64,000 nt of DNA from Martelella sp. HB161492. Lineage in GTDB: Bacteria; Pseudomonadota; Alphaproteobacteria; Rhizobiales; Rhizobiaceae. Numbering within the stretch: the first letter of the stretch is position 1; every line of letters begins with the position of its first letter. Location: assembly GCF_013184775.1 (NCBI RefSeq), contig NZ_JAATVV010000009.1:62001-126000 (forward strand), given 5' to 3'. Made by a program: the position numbers and the translations under genes. Positions 17,592 to 25,261 of this stretch are shown here, piece after piece. The notes beneath the pieces are model-generated. The model had not been told where the DNA came from and did not search any database. It saw nothing but the letters and a program-made list of their open reading frames with translations.

Positions 17592-18785
17592 ATGCTGAAA
17601 GACTTCTCCCTTCAGGGCCTGTTCATGGGCCTGCTGGTCGCCTTTGTCGGTTTTGCCAGCTCCTTTTCCGTTGTTCTGCAGGGGCTCGCCGGTGTCGGTG
17701 CATCGCCGGCGGAAGCCGCATCGGGCCTGATGGCGCTGTCGATCGCCATGGGGCTGAGCGGCATTCTGATTTCCGCCGTCACACGCATGCCGGTCAGCAT
17801 CGCCTGGTCGACGCCGGGAGCGGCATTGCTGGCAACGGCGGGCATGCAGCAGGGAGGCTTTGCCGATGCGGTTGGTGCCTTCATCATTGCCAATGTGCTG
17901 ATCATCATTGCCGGGCTGGTGCGCCCCGTTGGCCGCGCCATTTCCGCCATTCCCGCCCCGATTGCCAATGCCATGCTGGCCGGCGTTCTGTTAAGCCTCT
18001 GCCTGGCGCCGGTTCAGGCTGTGTCCTTCAGTCCGATCCTCGGTCTGCCGATCATCCTTGCCTGGGCCGTGGCCGGCGCCTTCAATCGGCTGCTGGCGGT
18101 TCCGGCAGCACTTCTGGCCTTTGCGCTGGTGGTTGTTTTCGGGGTCGACATTCCCGACGGCGCCTGGGCTGGCGTTGCCGAACAGATGCTGCCGCGCTTT
18201 GTCTGGGTGACGCCGCATTTCTCGCTGCAGGCGACGATCGCCGTGGCGCTGCCGCTCTTCATCGTCACCATGGCGTCGCAGAATATTCCCGGTATCGCGA
18301 TCCTGAACATCAATGGCTACCGGCCGGAAGCGGGCCGGCTGTTCTCGCTGACAGGCCTGTTCTCCGTCATCGCGGCGCCCTTTGGCGGCCATGGCATCAA
18401 TCTTGCGGCCATCACCGCTGCCATGTGTGCGGGGCCGGATGCCAATGCCGATCCGGCCAAACGCTACTGGTCCGCCATCATCGGCGGGGTCGGCTATGTC
18501 CTGCTGGGGCTGTTGAGCGGGCTGGTCGTCGCCCTTGTCAGTCTTGCGCCGACGATCCTGATCGAAGCCGTGGCAGGCCTTGCCCTGATCGGCGCATTGG
18601 GGGCATCGGCCATGGGGGCCTTCAAGGAGCCCGATGCGCGAGAGGCCGCTGCCGCGACCTTTCTGGCCGCTGCTTCTGGCGCCAGCTTCTTTGGCATTTC
18701 CGGTGCCTTCTGGGGGCTGGTTGCCGGACTTGCCGTGATGGGAATGAAACGTGGCGTTGAAAAGATGAGGGGCGGCAACAAATAG
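17592..18785 (+). CDS. BenE family (benzoate/H+ symporter-like) transporter
   Basis: 397 residues, about 11-12 hydrophobic segments. It has the BenE/YdcO character: SIAWSTPGAALL in the first half, and FIVTMASQNIPGIAILNINGYRP followed by APFGGHGINLAAITAA in the second. The family imports benzoate or related aromatic acids with protons. No aromatic catabolic genes are adjacent, so the substrate is uncertain. An upstream in-frame extension exists, but the ATG at 17592 matches the family N-terminus (LKDFSLQGLFMG). Confidence 0.85.
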   Translation: MLKDFSLQGLFMGLLVAFVGFASSFSVVLQGLAGVGASPAEAASGLMALSIAMGLSGILISAVTRMPVSIAWSTPGAALLATAGMQQGGFADAVGAFIIANVLIIIAGLVRPVGRAISAIPAPIANAMLAGVLLSLCLAPVQAVSFSPILGLPIILAWAVAGAFNRLLAVPAALLAFALVVVFGVDIPDGAWAGVAEQMLPRFVWVTPHFSLQATIAVALPLFIVTMASQNIPGIAILNINGYRPEAGRLFSLTGLFSVIAAPFGGHGINLAAITAAMCAGPDANADPAKRYWSAIIGGVGYVLLGLLSGLVVALVSLAPTILIEAVAGLALIGALGASAMGAFKEPDAREAAAATFLAAASGASFFGISGAFWGLVAGLAVMGMKRGVEKMRGGNK

Positions 18786-18890
18786 GGATTGCGAACTGCC
18801 GCCGTTCATGGCCAATTCATAGTAAACAAACTATGACTGTCAGATATCTTCAGGATTAAACGGTTCCAAACGGTCACATGGGGGTGAAGA

Positions 18891-19295
18891 TTGGTTTCGA
18901 AACTGCTGAAAATTCTCGGTGGTTGCGCTGTCACGGCAATGCTGTCGGGTTGTGTCGTCGAATCGGGTGTCGGCGTGGGCTATGGCTGGGGCTATACGCC
19001 CTATGATGACTATCCGCCCTTCGTCGCCGGTAACCCCTATCCCTGGCTGGTGCCACCGGGCCAGCCCTGGCAGGGGCCTGGACCGGATCCGAGGCCTGGC
19101 CATCATCCGCCGGGGCCAAATGGCGGACGGCCGCCTGGTGGCGGACCGAGGCCGCCTGGTGGCGGTCCGCGGCCGCATGTGCCGATGGGGCCGGGACCGG
19201 AAATACCGCATGGCGCGGGCGGTTTTCACGGCGGCAATTTCGGTGGCGGGAACTTTGGTGGCGGCCACTTTGGCGGCGGCGGTTTCCGCCGGTAA
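18891..19295 (+). CDS. small Gly/Pro-rich lipoprotein
   Basis: 134 residues. The N-terminus is a lipoprotein signal with lipobox LSGC (cleavage before C21). The mature protein is a low-complexity stretch: a GPGPDPRPGHHPPGP segment, two GGGPRPP repeats, and a C-terminal run of FGGG/HFGGG repeats ending in Arg. The start must be the TTG at 18891, because a TGA lies in frame 6 bases upstream and no ATG precedes the signal peptide; GGGGGTGA provides the ribosome-binding site. Its function is unknown, and a surface or envelope role is only a guess. Confidence 0.65.
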   Translation: MVSKLLKILGGCAVTAMLSGCVVESGVGVGYGWGYTPYDDYPPFVAGNPYPWLVPPGQPWQGPGPDPRPGHHPPGPNGGRPPGGGPRPPGGGPRPHVPMGPGPEIPHGAGGFHGGNFGGGNFGGGHFGGGGFRR

Positions 19296-19442
19296 TCGGG
19301 CAGGCGCGCGGGGCGATGCTCGCATCGCTCCGCCTATGCCCGTGGGCTTCTGCCTGTTTTCTGGCGCTGATGCCGCATGGTTGTGCAGTCAGGTCCAAAA
19401 TTCGGATTGCAATGCAGGCCGCTTGCCGCTATGAAGCCTGTC

Positions 19443-19568
19443 ATGAACACGATGACGAACCAGTCCCCGGCCTTTATGCCGTCTGCGGTCCAGACCGCCG
19501 GCGCCGGTTCTGCCGTTCCTCAGACGCTCCTTCTTCTCGGCCTTACGCGCGGTTGCCGGGTCCGTTGA
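19443..19568 (+). CDS. candidate leucine leader peptide for leuA
   Basis: An ORF of 41 residues (from ATG 19443; 38 from ATG 19452; another in-frame ATG at 19431). Its end reads TLLLLGLTRGCRVR. The four consecutive Leu codons (19527-19538) plus one at 19542-19544 lie 22-42 bases before its stop and 161 bases before leuA. Leu-rich leaders are the usual sensor for leucine attenuation. None of the possible starts has a strong ribosome-binding site, so the exact N-terminus is open. Confidence 0.7.
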   Translation: MNTMTNQSPAFMPSAVQTAGAGSAVPQTLLLLGLTRGCRVR

Positions 19569-19613
19569 GGAGCGCCCGGCGGCCGAAACCGCCTGGGTCT
19601 AAAAGCGCTCCTC
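19549..19613 (+). promoter_or_regulatory. candidate leu attenuator RNA structure
   Basis: Two competing folds are visible. In one, GCGGTT (19549-19554) pairs with AACCGC (19587-19592) and GCCGGG (19555-19560) with CCCGGC (19575-19580). In the other, GAGGAGCGC (19567-19575) pairs with GCGCTCCTC (19605-19613), enclosing a GGCGG/CCGCC inner stem. A ribosome stalled at the Leu codons would cover the first 5' arm and favour the second. No good T-run follows, so the switch may not be a simple intrinsic terminator. Confidence 0.55.
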
Positions 19614-19704
19614 GCTGAAATCTCCTGAAACTGAATTTTACGAGACTGATCCGGTCCGGCACGACGATGTGCATGAGACACCGGGCGCATCGAAGGACGA
19701 GACA

Positions 19705-21417
19705 ATGAACGAGAGCGTCAATATCATTCGCAAGGGCATGCCGTCGGCATCCAGCAAGTACCAGCCTTACGGCCAGATCAACCTCACGGACCGAAGCTGG
19801 CCGTCGAAACGCATCGACAAGGCGCCGATCTGGTGTTCGGTCGATCTGCGCGACGGCAATCAGGCGCTGGTTGATCCCATGGGCCATGATCGCAAGGCCC
19901 GCATGTTCCAGATGCTGCTGGATATGGGCTTCAAGGAAATCGAGATCGGCTTTCCCTCTGCCTCGCAGACGGATTTCGATTTTGCCCGCTGGTGCGTGGA
20001 GGACAGCGGTGTTGGCGAGGATGTGTCGCTGCAGGTTCTGGTGCAGTGCCGGCCGGAGCTGATCACCCGCACCTTCGAAGCGCTGGAAGGCGCCAACCGG
20101 CCGATCGTGCATTTCTACAATTCCACCAGTGAGTTGCAGCGCCGCGTGGTGTTTGGCAAGGATGTTGCCGGCATTCGTCAGATTGCCGTCGATGCCGCCA
20201 AGATGATCACCGATATGGCGGAAAAGGCCGGCGGTGGCTATCGCTTTGAATATTCGCCGGAAAGCTTTACCGGCACGGAGCTCGATGTGGCGCTGGAGGT
20301 CTGCAATGCGGTGATCGCCGAGGTGAAGCCGACACCCGACAACAAGCTGATCATCAATCTGCCCTCGACGGTCGAAATGTCGACGCCGAACATCTATGCC
20401 GATCAGATCGAATGGATGTGCCGCAACCTGGACAATCGCGAAAACCTGATCATCTCCGTTCATCCGCATAATGACCGTGGAACGGGCATTGCTGCGGCGG
20501 AGCTGGGGCTGATGGCAGGCGCCGACCGTGTCGAAGGCACGCTGTTCGGCAATGGCGAGCGCACCGGCAATGTCGATATCGTTACCCTGGCGCTGAACAT
20601 GTTCACGCAAGGGGTCGATCCGGAACTGGATTGCTCCGATATCGAGCGGATGAAGGCCGTCTACGAATATTCCAACCAGATGGTGATTCCCGAGCGCCAT
20701 CCCTATGTCGGCGAGCTGGTCTACACCGCCTTTTCCGGATCGCATCAGGATGCCATCAACAAGGGCATGAAGGCGATCCGCGTCGCCAACAAGCCGCAAT
20801 GGGAAGTTCCCTATCTGCCGATCGATCCGCAGGATGTCGGGCGCACCTATGAGGCGATCATCCGCATCAACTCCCAGTCCGGCAAGGGGGGGATCGCCTA
20901 TATCCTGCAGCAGGACTACGGCATTCACATGCCGCGCGGCCTGCAGGTGGAGTTCCGCGAGCATATTCAGAAGATCACGGATGAAGAGGGGCGGGAGCTG
21001 CCCTCGAAGCGGATCTATGAGGAGTTTGTCAAATATTACGTCGACCAGCCGGAGGCCCGGATCAAATTTGTCGATCATCACACCTATCCGCAGGGCGATG
21101 CCAAGGGGGTGCGCATGGTGACGGCAGAAATTACCGATGGCGGAGTGACAAAGCGCATTGATGCGCAGGGCAATGGTCCGGTCGACGGCTTTATCAATGC
21201 GCTCTCGGCCTATCTCGGCGTGAAGCTGACCGTTGCCGATTATTCGGAGCACTCCATGCATGAAGGTTCGGATGCCCGGGCGATATCCTATGTCGATGTC
21301 GCCTATCCGGGCGGCCATCTCTATGGCGTCGGCGTCAACACCAATATCGTTGCCGCTTCGCTGGAGGCGATCGTTTCTGCGGCCAATCATATTCTGGCGA
21401 CACGCGCCGAAGGCTGA
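19705..21417 (+). CDS. leuA: 2-isopropylmalate synthase
   Basis: 570 residues, the long (type 2) LeuA. It condenses acetyl-CoA and 2-oxoisovalerate, the committed step of leucine synthesis. The metal/substrate motif DLRDGNQALVDP and the HPHNDRGTG motif are intact. The C-terminal LeuA dimer/leucine-feedback domain covers about residues 440-560. The ATG at 19705 follows GAAGGA at 19692-19697; an in-frame ATG at 19669 lacks such a site. Regulation probably combines allosteric leucine feedback with the leader upstream. Confidence 0.96.
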   Translation: MNESVNIIRKGMPSASSKYQPYGQINLTDRSWPSKRIDKAPIWCSVDLRDGNQALVDPMGHDRKARMFQMLLDMGFKEIEIGFPSASQTDFDFARWCVEDSGVGEDVSLQVLVQCRPELITRTFEALEGANRPIVHFYNSTSELQRRVVFGKDVAGIRQIAVDAAKMITDMAEKAGGGYRFEYSPESFTGTELDVALEVCNAVIAEVKPTPDNKLIINLPSTVEMSTPNIYADQIEWMCRNLDNRENLIISVHPHNDRGTGIAAAELGLMAGADRVEGTLFGNGERTGNVDIVTLALNMFTQGVDPELDCSDIERMKAVYEYSNQMVIPERHPYVGELVYTAFSGSHQDAINKGMKAIRVANKPQWEVPYLPIDPQDVGRTYEAIIRINSQSGKGGIAYILQQDYGIHMPRGLQVEFREHIQKITDEEGRELPSKRIYEEFVKYYVDQPEARIKFVDHHTYPQGDAKGVRMVTAEITDGGVTKRIDAQGNGPVDGFINALSAYLGVKLTVADYSEHSMHEGSDARAISYVDVAYPGGHLYGVGVNTNIVAASLEAIVSAANHILATRAEG

Positions 21418-21442
21418 GATCGCGAAAGCGGCAGATATCCAG

Positions 21443-21472
21443 AAAACCCCGGCTGAAAAGTCGGGGTTTTTT
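21443..21472 (+). terminator. rho-independent terminator of leuA
   Basis: AAAACCCCG (21443-21451) pairs with CGGGGTTTT (21462-21470), and the T-run continues to 21472. The stem is symmetrical enough to help the convergent minus-strand gene at 21506 as well. Confidence 0.9.
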
Positions 21473-21505
21473 ATGTCGGCGGTGACAGAAAGAGAGCCAG
21501 ACGGC

Positions 21506-22114
21506 TCAGAAGGACAGATAGGCCGATTTGGCGATGTCGGAAATTTCGGCGTCCGAAGACGGGGCGACCACTGCGTAAAGCGCGGCATTGCCCTGCCACC
21601 AGGCAATGCCGATATCGTCGCGAATCGTCTCGTTGACCTCGGTGATCTGGTTATCCTTGGAGGCAGACTGGGCAATGGCGAATACCGAGAAGGGTTCGCC
21701 GGTTGGCTTGCGGTAGAAGAGCTCGGCACCGGGCAACCGGTTGATCGAGACGATCCGCACGCCTTCGAAGATCATGTTCTTGTCGGCAAAAGCGGGTATC
21801 CGGATATCCAGTCCGGTGGCGCGGCTCATGAGGTCGCGAACTGCAGCCGGGTCATCCGGTCCGACATCCAGCATCGGCTTGTAGCCGCGGCCAAACAGGC
21901 GGAAGGAGACGCAGATCTCGTCAAGCCAGTCGATGCCAGCGTCAACCGGCAGACTGAGATTGGGAGTGGATGGCACGGCTTCACGTGATACGCCAAGGCC
22001 AATAGCGGCCCCCATGCCAAGACACATGAAGCCAACCAGCCCGGTGGCCAAGAGGCCACGGCCAGAACGACGTTTCTTATTCTTGATCTTGCGCTCAGAT
22101 AGGGCGACGTCCAT
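21506..22114 (-). CDS. hypothetical membrane-anchored protein, weak anti-sigma-factor-like C-terminus
   Basis: 202 residues: a basic cytoplasmic N-terminus (ERKIKNKKRRSGRG), one membrane segment (about 21-43) and an exported domain. The C-terminal half reads like the periplasmic part of some transmembrane anti-sigma factors (GAELFYRKPTGEPFSVFAIA, then GIAWWQGNAALYAVVA). There is no zinc-binding HxxxCxxC motif, and no sigma-factor gene lies next to it, so I leave it unnamed. It is divergent from the TetR gene across a 350-base gap that contains two palindromes. Confidence 0.7.
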   Translation of the reverse strand: MDVALSERKIKNKKRRSGRGLLATGLVGFMCLGMGAAIGLGVSREAVPSTPNLSLPVDAGIDWLDEICVSFRLFGRGYKPMLDVGPDDPAAVRDLMSRATGLDIRIPAFADKNMIFEGVRIVSINRLPGAELFYRKPTGEPFSVFAIAQSASKDNQITEVNETIRDDIGIAWWQGNAALYAVVAPSSDAEISDIAKSAYLSF

Positions 22115-22464
22115 AACTCAAAGCTCTATGTCCGGAAGCGGTTCTTGTTGATTGGCTTCCAGGTTATTTTGTTCACGTGTCACACGTTGCGCTGATATTG
22201 GCCTCGCTCTTGGATTTGGGCAAGACCATTTCCATATCATTTTTTATGATATCTTTCAGCACATGGAAACATGGCAAATTCCGGTCGGGTCGTTAAAAAA
22301 ACTTGCATCGATACCGGAATTTTCCCCATATTTCTTGCTGCCTAGGCTGTCACACGGAACAGAACACTACATGATATCCAACGATGGGAATCGGAGCGCC
22401 CGTTGTTTTTCGTATCCCGCTCCGCGGAGGCCGCCACCTGGTGGCCTAAACGATTTGGTTGGTT
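22115..22464. other. divergent intergenic region with two palindromes
   Basis: 350 bases, AT-rich, no gene seen. ACGTGT-C-ACACGT at 22175-22187 is a perfect 6+6 palindrome about 60 bases upstream of the minus-strand gene. ATATCAT-N5-ATGATAT at 22234-22252 is a perfect 7+7 inverted repeat in the middle of the gap. Either could be an operator, including one for the TetR-type regulator encoded at 22465. Confidence 0.5.
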
Positions 22465-23118
22465 ATGACTGAAGTTTTGCAGGGAGCTGCTGCCACTCGC
22501 CAGGCACTGATCTCCACAGCGCTCAAATTATTTGGCGAGTTCGGCTATAATGCGGTATCCACGCGGCAGATCGCGGACATGGCCAATGCCAATATCGGCA
22601 GCATTGCCTATCACTTCGGTGGTAAGCCGGGCCTGATGCGGGCATGCGCCAAGTATGTCATTGCGGCAATGGAACAGCAGTTCGGTCACTCCGCTCTCGA
22701 TCCGATCCCTGAAGACATAACGCGGGCGGAAGCGCGCAAGGAACTGCTCGACAGTCTGCCGATCCTGATCACCAAGATCTCCGATCGTCAGGATGCCGAG
22801 CAGATTTCATCCTTCATGATGCGGCATATCTCGCAGCCAGGCGAGGCCTATGACATCCTTTATGAGGAGTTCCTGCAGCCGCTGCAGACGCGGCTTTCGA
22901 CGCTGATTGGCCGGGCGACGGGTCGCGATCCGGCCAGTGAGGAAGTGCGGGTTCTCACCTTCACGATGATGGGACAATCGACCTATCTGCGTCAGTGCAA
23001 GCACACGGTCAAGCGAAGCCTCGGCTGGGAAAAGCTCGGTCCCGATGAAGGCAAGCTGCTGCTCAAGGTGCTGGAGACGAATTTCAATGCGCTGATCGAC
23101 GCCTATAGCGTCGAGTGA
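22465..23118 (+). CDS. TetR family regulator, CerR/DUF1956-type C-terminus
   Basis: 217 residues. The N-terminal TetR helix-turn-helix runs from about residue 12 to 58 (TRQALISTALKLFGEFGYNAVSTRQIADMANANIGSIAYHFGGKPGL). The remaining all-helical domain resembles the CerR-type ligand domain. The ATG at 22465 was preferred over the in-frame TTG at 22459. It converges with the phosphoesterase gene 13 bases away. A target gene cannot be named, although autoregulation through the upstream palindromes is plausible. Confidence 0.85.
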   Translation: MTEVLQGAAATRQALISTALKLFGEFGYNAVSTRQIADMANANIGSIAYHFGGKPGLMRACAKYVIAAMEQQFGHSALDPIPEDITRAEARKELLDSLPILITKISDRQDAEQISSFMMRHISQPGEAYDILYEEFLQPLQTRLSTLIGRATGRDPASEEVRVLTFTMMGQSTYLRQCKHTVKRSLGWEKLGPDEGKLLLKVLETNFNALIDAYSVE

Positions 23119-23131
23119 GCCGTGCCCCAGT

Positions 23132-24064
23132 TCAGCGCGTCTGCCAGGAATAGCTGAATTCATTTTCCGCTTCGAAGACGCCGTTTTGACCTGATAGCCC
23201 GTGGCGGGTGCAGGTGAAACTGTAGTCACCGTCGGTTCCTGCAATCCTGATCAGATTGAAGGCGGCGGGCGGCTTCCTGCCCAAGGGGCCCTGACCTGCA
23301 GCGGCGATTCCGATCACAGGCACCCGGCCTCTGGCCGTCGCGATGAAGTTGATCGTGTTCAGATGCGTATGGCCATGCAGCACGAGCTCGCAGCCGCCCG
23401 TGGAGACGGCAGCGGCAAAGCGCCTGATGCCGATGAGGCGCTTGTGGCGGCTGGCTGCCCCGGTGATTGGCGGATGATGGATCATCACCACTCTGAACAG
23501 TCCTTCTTCGCCGGCTCTCTGCAGAAGCTCTGCCGTGGCGCGCGCCTGTTTCTTGCCGAAGCTGCCGATGGCGAGGAAGGGCGGTGAGGCGATGGCGCTG
23601 GAACAGCCGATCAGCGCCACGGGGCCGCGCCGTCTGATATAGGGGAAAAACTGCTGCTCGTCACGCAGGCTGAGCGGCTGGGCGGCGTCACCCGCCATGA
23701 ACGGACGCCAGGCCTCGTTCACGCGTGCATAGGCGCCCGCGACATAGGCGTCGTGATTGCCGGGGATGAGTGAGACATTGTGCGGCTCGCCGACGCTTTC
23801 CAGCCAGCGGGCGGCATTGTCGATTTCCGTACGGGTCGCAAGGTTAACCAGATCACCGGTGATGGCGAGGTGGTCCGGATGCTGATCGGCAATGGCCAGC
23901 AGCAATTGCTCCACCGTATCACCCTTGTGATGGCGGGCCCGGTTCCGGTGCCAGTTGATATAGCCCGTGATTCGCTTGGAGAAGAGCTCGCGCGGCGACA
24001 CCCGCGGCAGCGGGCCAAGATGGACATCGGAAATATGGGCGAGGGTGTACATGGTCTCTGTCAT
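23132..24064 (-). CDS. metallophosphoesterase
   Basis: 310 residues. All calcineurin-like phosphoesterase motifs are present in order: DVHLG (near residue 12), GDLVN, GNHD, HHPP and HGHTH. These bind two metal ions. No signal peptide or membrane segment is visible, so it is cytoplasmic. The substrate is unknown; cyclic-nucleotide or Ser/Thr-type phosphoesters are both known in this family. The ATG at 24064 lacks a strong ribosome-binding site, and an ATG four codons later is possible. Confidence 0.87.
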   Translation of the reverse strand: MTETMYTLAHISDVHLGPLPRVSPRELFSKRITGYINWHRNRARHHKGDTVEQLLLAIADQHPDHLAITGDLVNLATRTEIDNAARWLESVGEPHNVSLIPGNHDAYVAGAYARVNEAWRPFMAGDAAQPLSLRDEQQFFPYIRRRGPVALIGCSSAIASPPFLAIGSFGKKQARATAELLQRAGEEGLFRVVMIHHPPITGAASRHKRLIGIRRFAAAVSTGGCELVLHGHTHLNTINFIATARGRVPVIGIAAAGQGPLGRKPPAAFNLIRIAGTDGDYSFTCTRHGLSGQNGVFEAENEFSYSWQTR

Positions 24065-24123
24065 AGCGATGCGATTGCGCCGCCGCAAGATTGCTTTGCC
24101 ATGTCGCAGGCGTCATGCCGGAC

Positions 24124-24180
24124 TTGACGGATCTTGAAATAAGGATATTAAATGTCCTTAAGGATGTTCTATATCCTTAA
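24124..24180 (+). promoter_or_regulatory. promoter and tandem operator of the ahpD-rrf2 pair
   Basis: TTGACG (24124-24129), a 16-base spacer and TATTAA (24146-24151) form a good promoter. Over and after the -10 lie four alternating half-sites: AAGGA (24141), TCCTT (24155-24159), TTAAGGAT (24158-24165) and ATCCTTAA (24173-24180). The last two make an 8+8 perfect inverted repeat with a 7-base spacer. The position suits repression by the Rrf2 protein encoded downstream. Confidence 0.65.
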
Positions 24181-24199
24181 ATAATTTCAGGAGATGACG

Positions 24200-24688
24200 A
24201 TGACACGCCCGGATTATCAGAAACTCGCGCCGGATCTGGTCAAAGCCTATTACGGCTTCAGCGCCAGACTGACGGGTACGTCCGTTGAAGCCACGATCAG
24301 GCATCTGATCGATCTCAGGATTTCGCAGATGAACGGCTGCGCCTTCTGTGTCGATATGCACAGCAAGGAGGCGAAGATTGACGGGGAGGGGGAGCTGCGG
24401 CTCTATCACCTGCCTGTCTGGCGGGAGTCTCCGCTGTTTTCAGCGCGTGAGCGGGCCGCCCTGGCCTTTGCCGAGGTGCTGACTGAGATTACTGACCATG
24501 ATGAGATCAATGCAGCCTATCAGGCGCTGCGGGCGGAATTCTGCGATGCAGAGATCGCCGAATTGACCTTCATGGTGGTATCGATTAACGGGTGGAACCG
24601 TATTGGAATCGCCTATCAGAGTGTTCCGGGATCGCTTGACGCACTTTACGGTCTCGACAAGGCCGGACTGGAGTTGGATGCAGCTTAG
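24200..24688 (+). CDS. AhpD-like carboxymuconolactone decarboxylase family protein
   Basis: 162 residues. It has the AhpD-type redox motif C47-x-x-C50-x-x-x-H54 in NGCAFCVDMH, as in alkylhydroperoxidases that reduce peroxides with thiols. AGGAG at 24189-24193 touches the ATG at 24194, so the ATG at 24200 is the better start. Its last 11 bases overlap the rrf2 gene, so the two are translationally coupled. An oxidative or nitrosative stress role is inferred from the pairing. Confidence 0.87.
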   Translation: MTRPDYQKLAPDLVKAYYGFSARLTGTSVEATIRHLIDLRISQMNGCAFCVDMHSKEAKIDGEGELRLYHLPVWRESPLFSARERAALAFAEVLTEITDHDEINAAYQALRAEFCDAEIAELTFMVVSINGWNRIGIAYQSVPGSLDALYGLDKAGLELDAA

Positions 24689-25163
24689 AAATCAGGTCGA
24701 ATGGGTCTTGCATTGTGCGGCGGTTCTGGCCGGCGCACCGCCGCATGTCTATCTGCCGACCAAAACCCTTGCCGCGTTTCACGGCATTCCAAAGGAATAT
24801 CTGTCCAAGGCCTTGCAGGCCCTGTCGCAGGCGGGACTGGTGGAAAGCACGTTGGGCCCGTCCGGTGGCTATCGCCTGGCAAAGCCGGCGGACGATATCT
24901 CATTTCTGGATGTTGTCGAAGCCGTCGAAGGCAAGGCGCCGCTGTTTGCCTGTCGCAATATTCGCGACAATAATCCCTGCCTGCCCGAGGGCCATTGTTC
25001 GACCGGGATCTGTCCGGTTGCCCGTGTGATGCTTGCCGCCGACCGCGCCTGGCGCGACAGCCTGGCCGCCGTCAGCCTGGCGACACTGAGACGCGACGTC
25101 GAGGCCGACGTCGCGCCCGATATTTTGAAGTGCAGCGCCGATTGGCTGGAGCAAAACCGCTAG
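24678..25163 (+). CDS. Rrf2 family transcriptional regulator, probable Fe-S sensor
   Basis: 161 residues. An N-terminal winged helix (LPTKTLAAFHGIPKEYLSKAL, wing GPSGGYRLAKP) is followed by a cysteine cluster C92, C101, C107, C112, the usual Rrf2 place for an iron-sulfur cluster. It resembles IscR/NsrR/RirA in layout but has four cysteines in this region, and I do not assign it to one of them. The ATG at 24678 lies inside the end of the ahpD-like gene. Its TAG stop is the first three bases of the palindromic repeat at 25161. Confidence 0.87.
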   Translation: MQLRNQVEWVLHCAAVLAGAPPHVYLPTKTLAAFHGIPKEYLSKALQALSQAGLVESTLGPSGGYRLAKPADDISFLDVVEAVEGKAPLFACRNIRDNNPCLPEGHCSTGICPVARVMLAADRAWRDSLAAVSLATLRRDVEADVAPDILKCSADWLEQNR

Positions 25164-25261
25164 AGCACCATGCGCCATTTTGGACGCATGGTGCTCTAGC
25201 TTATTGAATCTACAAATCGTTCTTTTCGAAAATCGATTCCGATTTTCGAGCCGATTTGCTA
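25161..25261. repeat. composite palindromic intergenic repeat
   Basis: First unit: TAGAGCACCATGCG (25161-25174) pairs perfectly with 25185-25198, loop of 10. Second unit: CGAAAATCG (25227-25235) pairs with CGATTTTCG (25240-25248), enclosed by CAAATCG (25213-25219) and CGATTTG (25252-25258). It ends in GCTAGAGC. It fills nearly the whole gap between two convergent genes and supplies both TAG stops. Similar hairpins are common between rhizobial genes. Confidence 0.8.
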
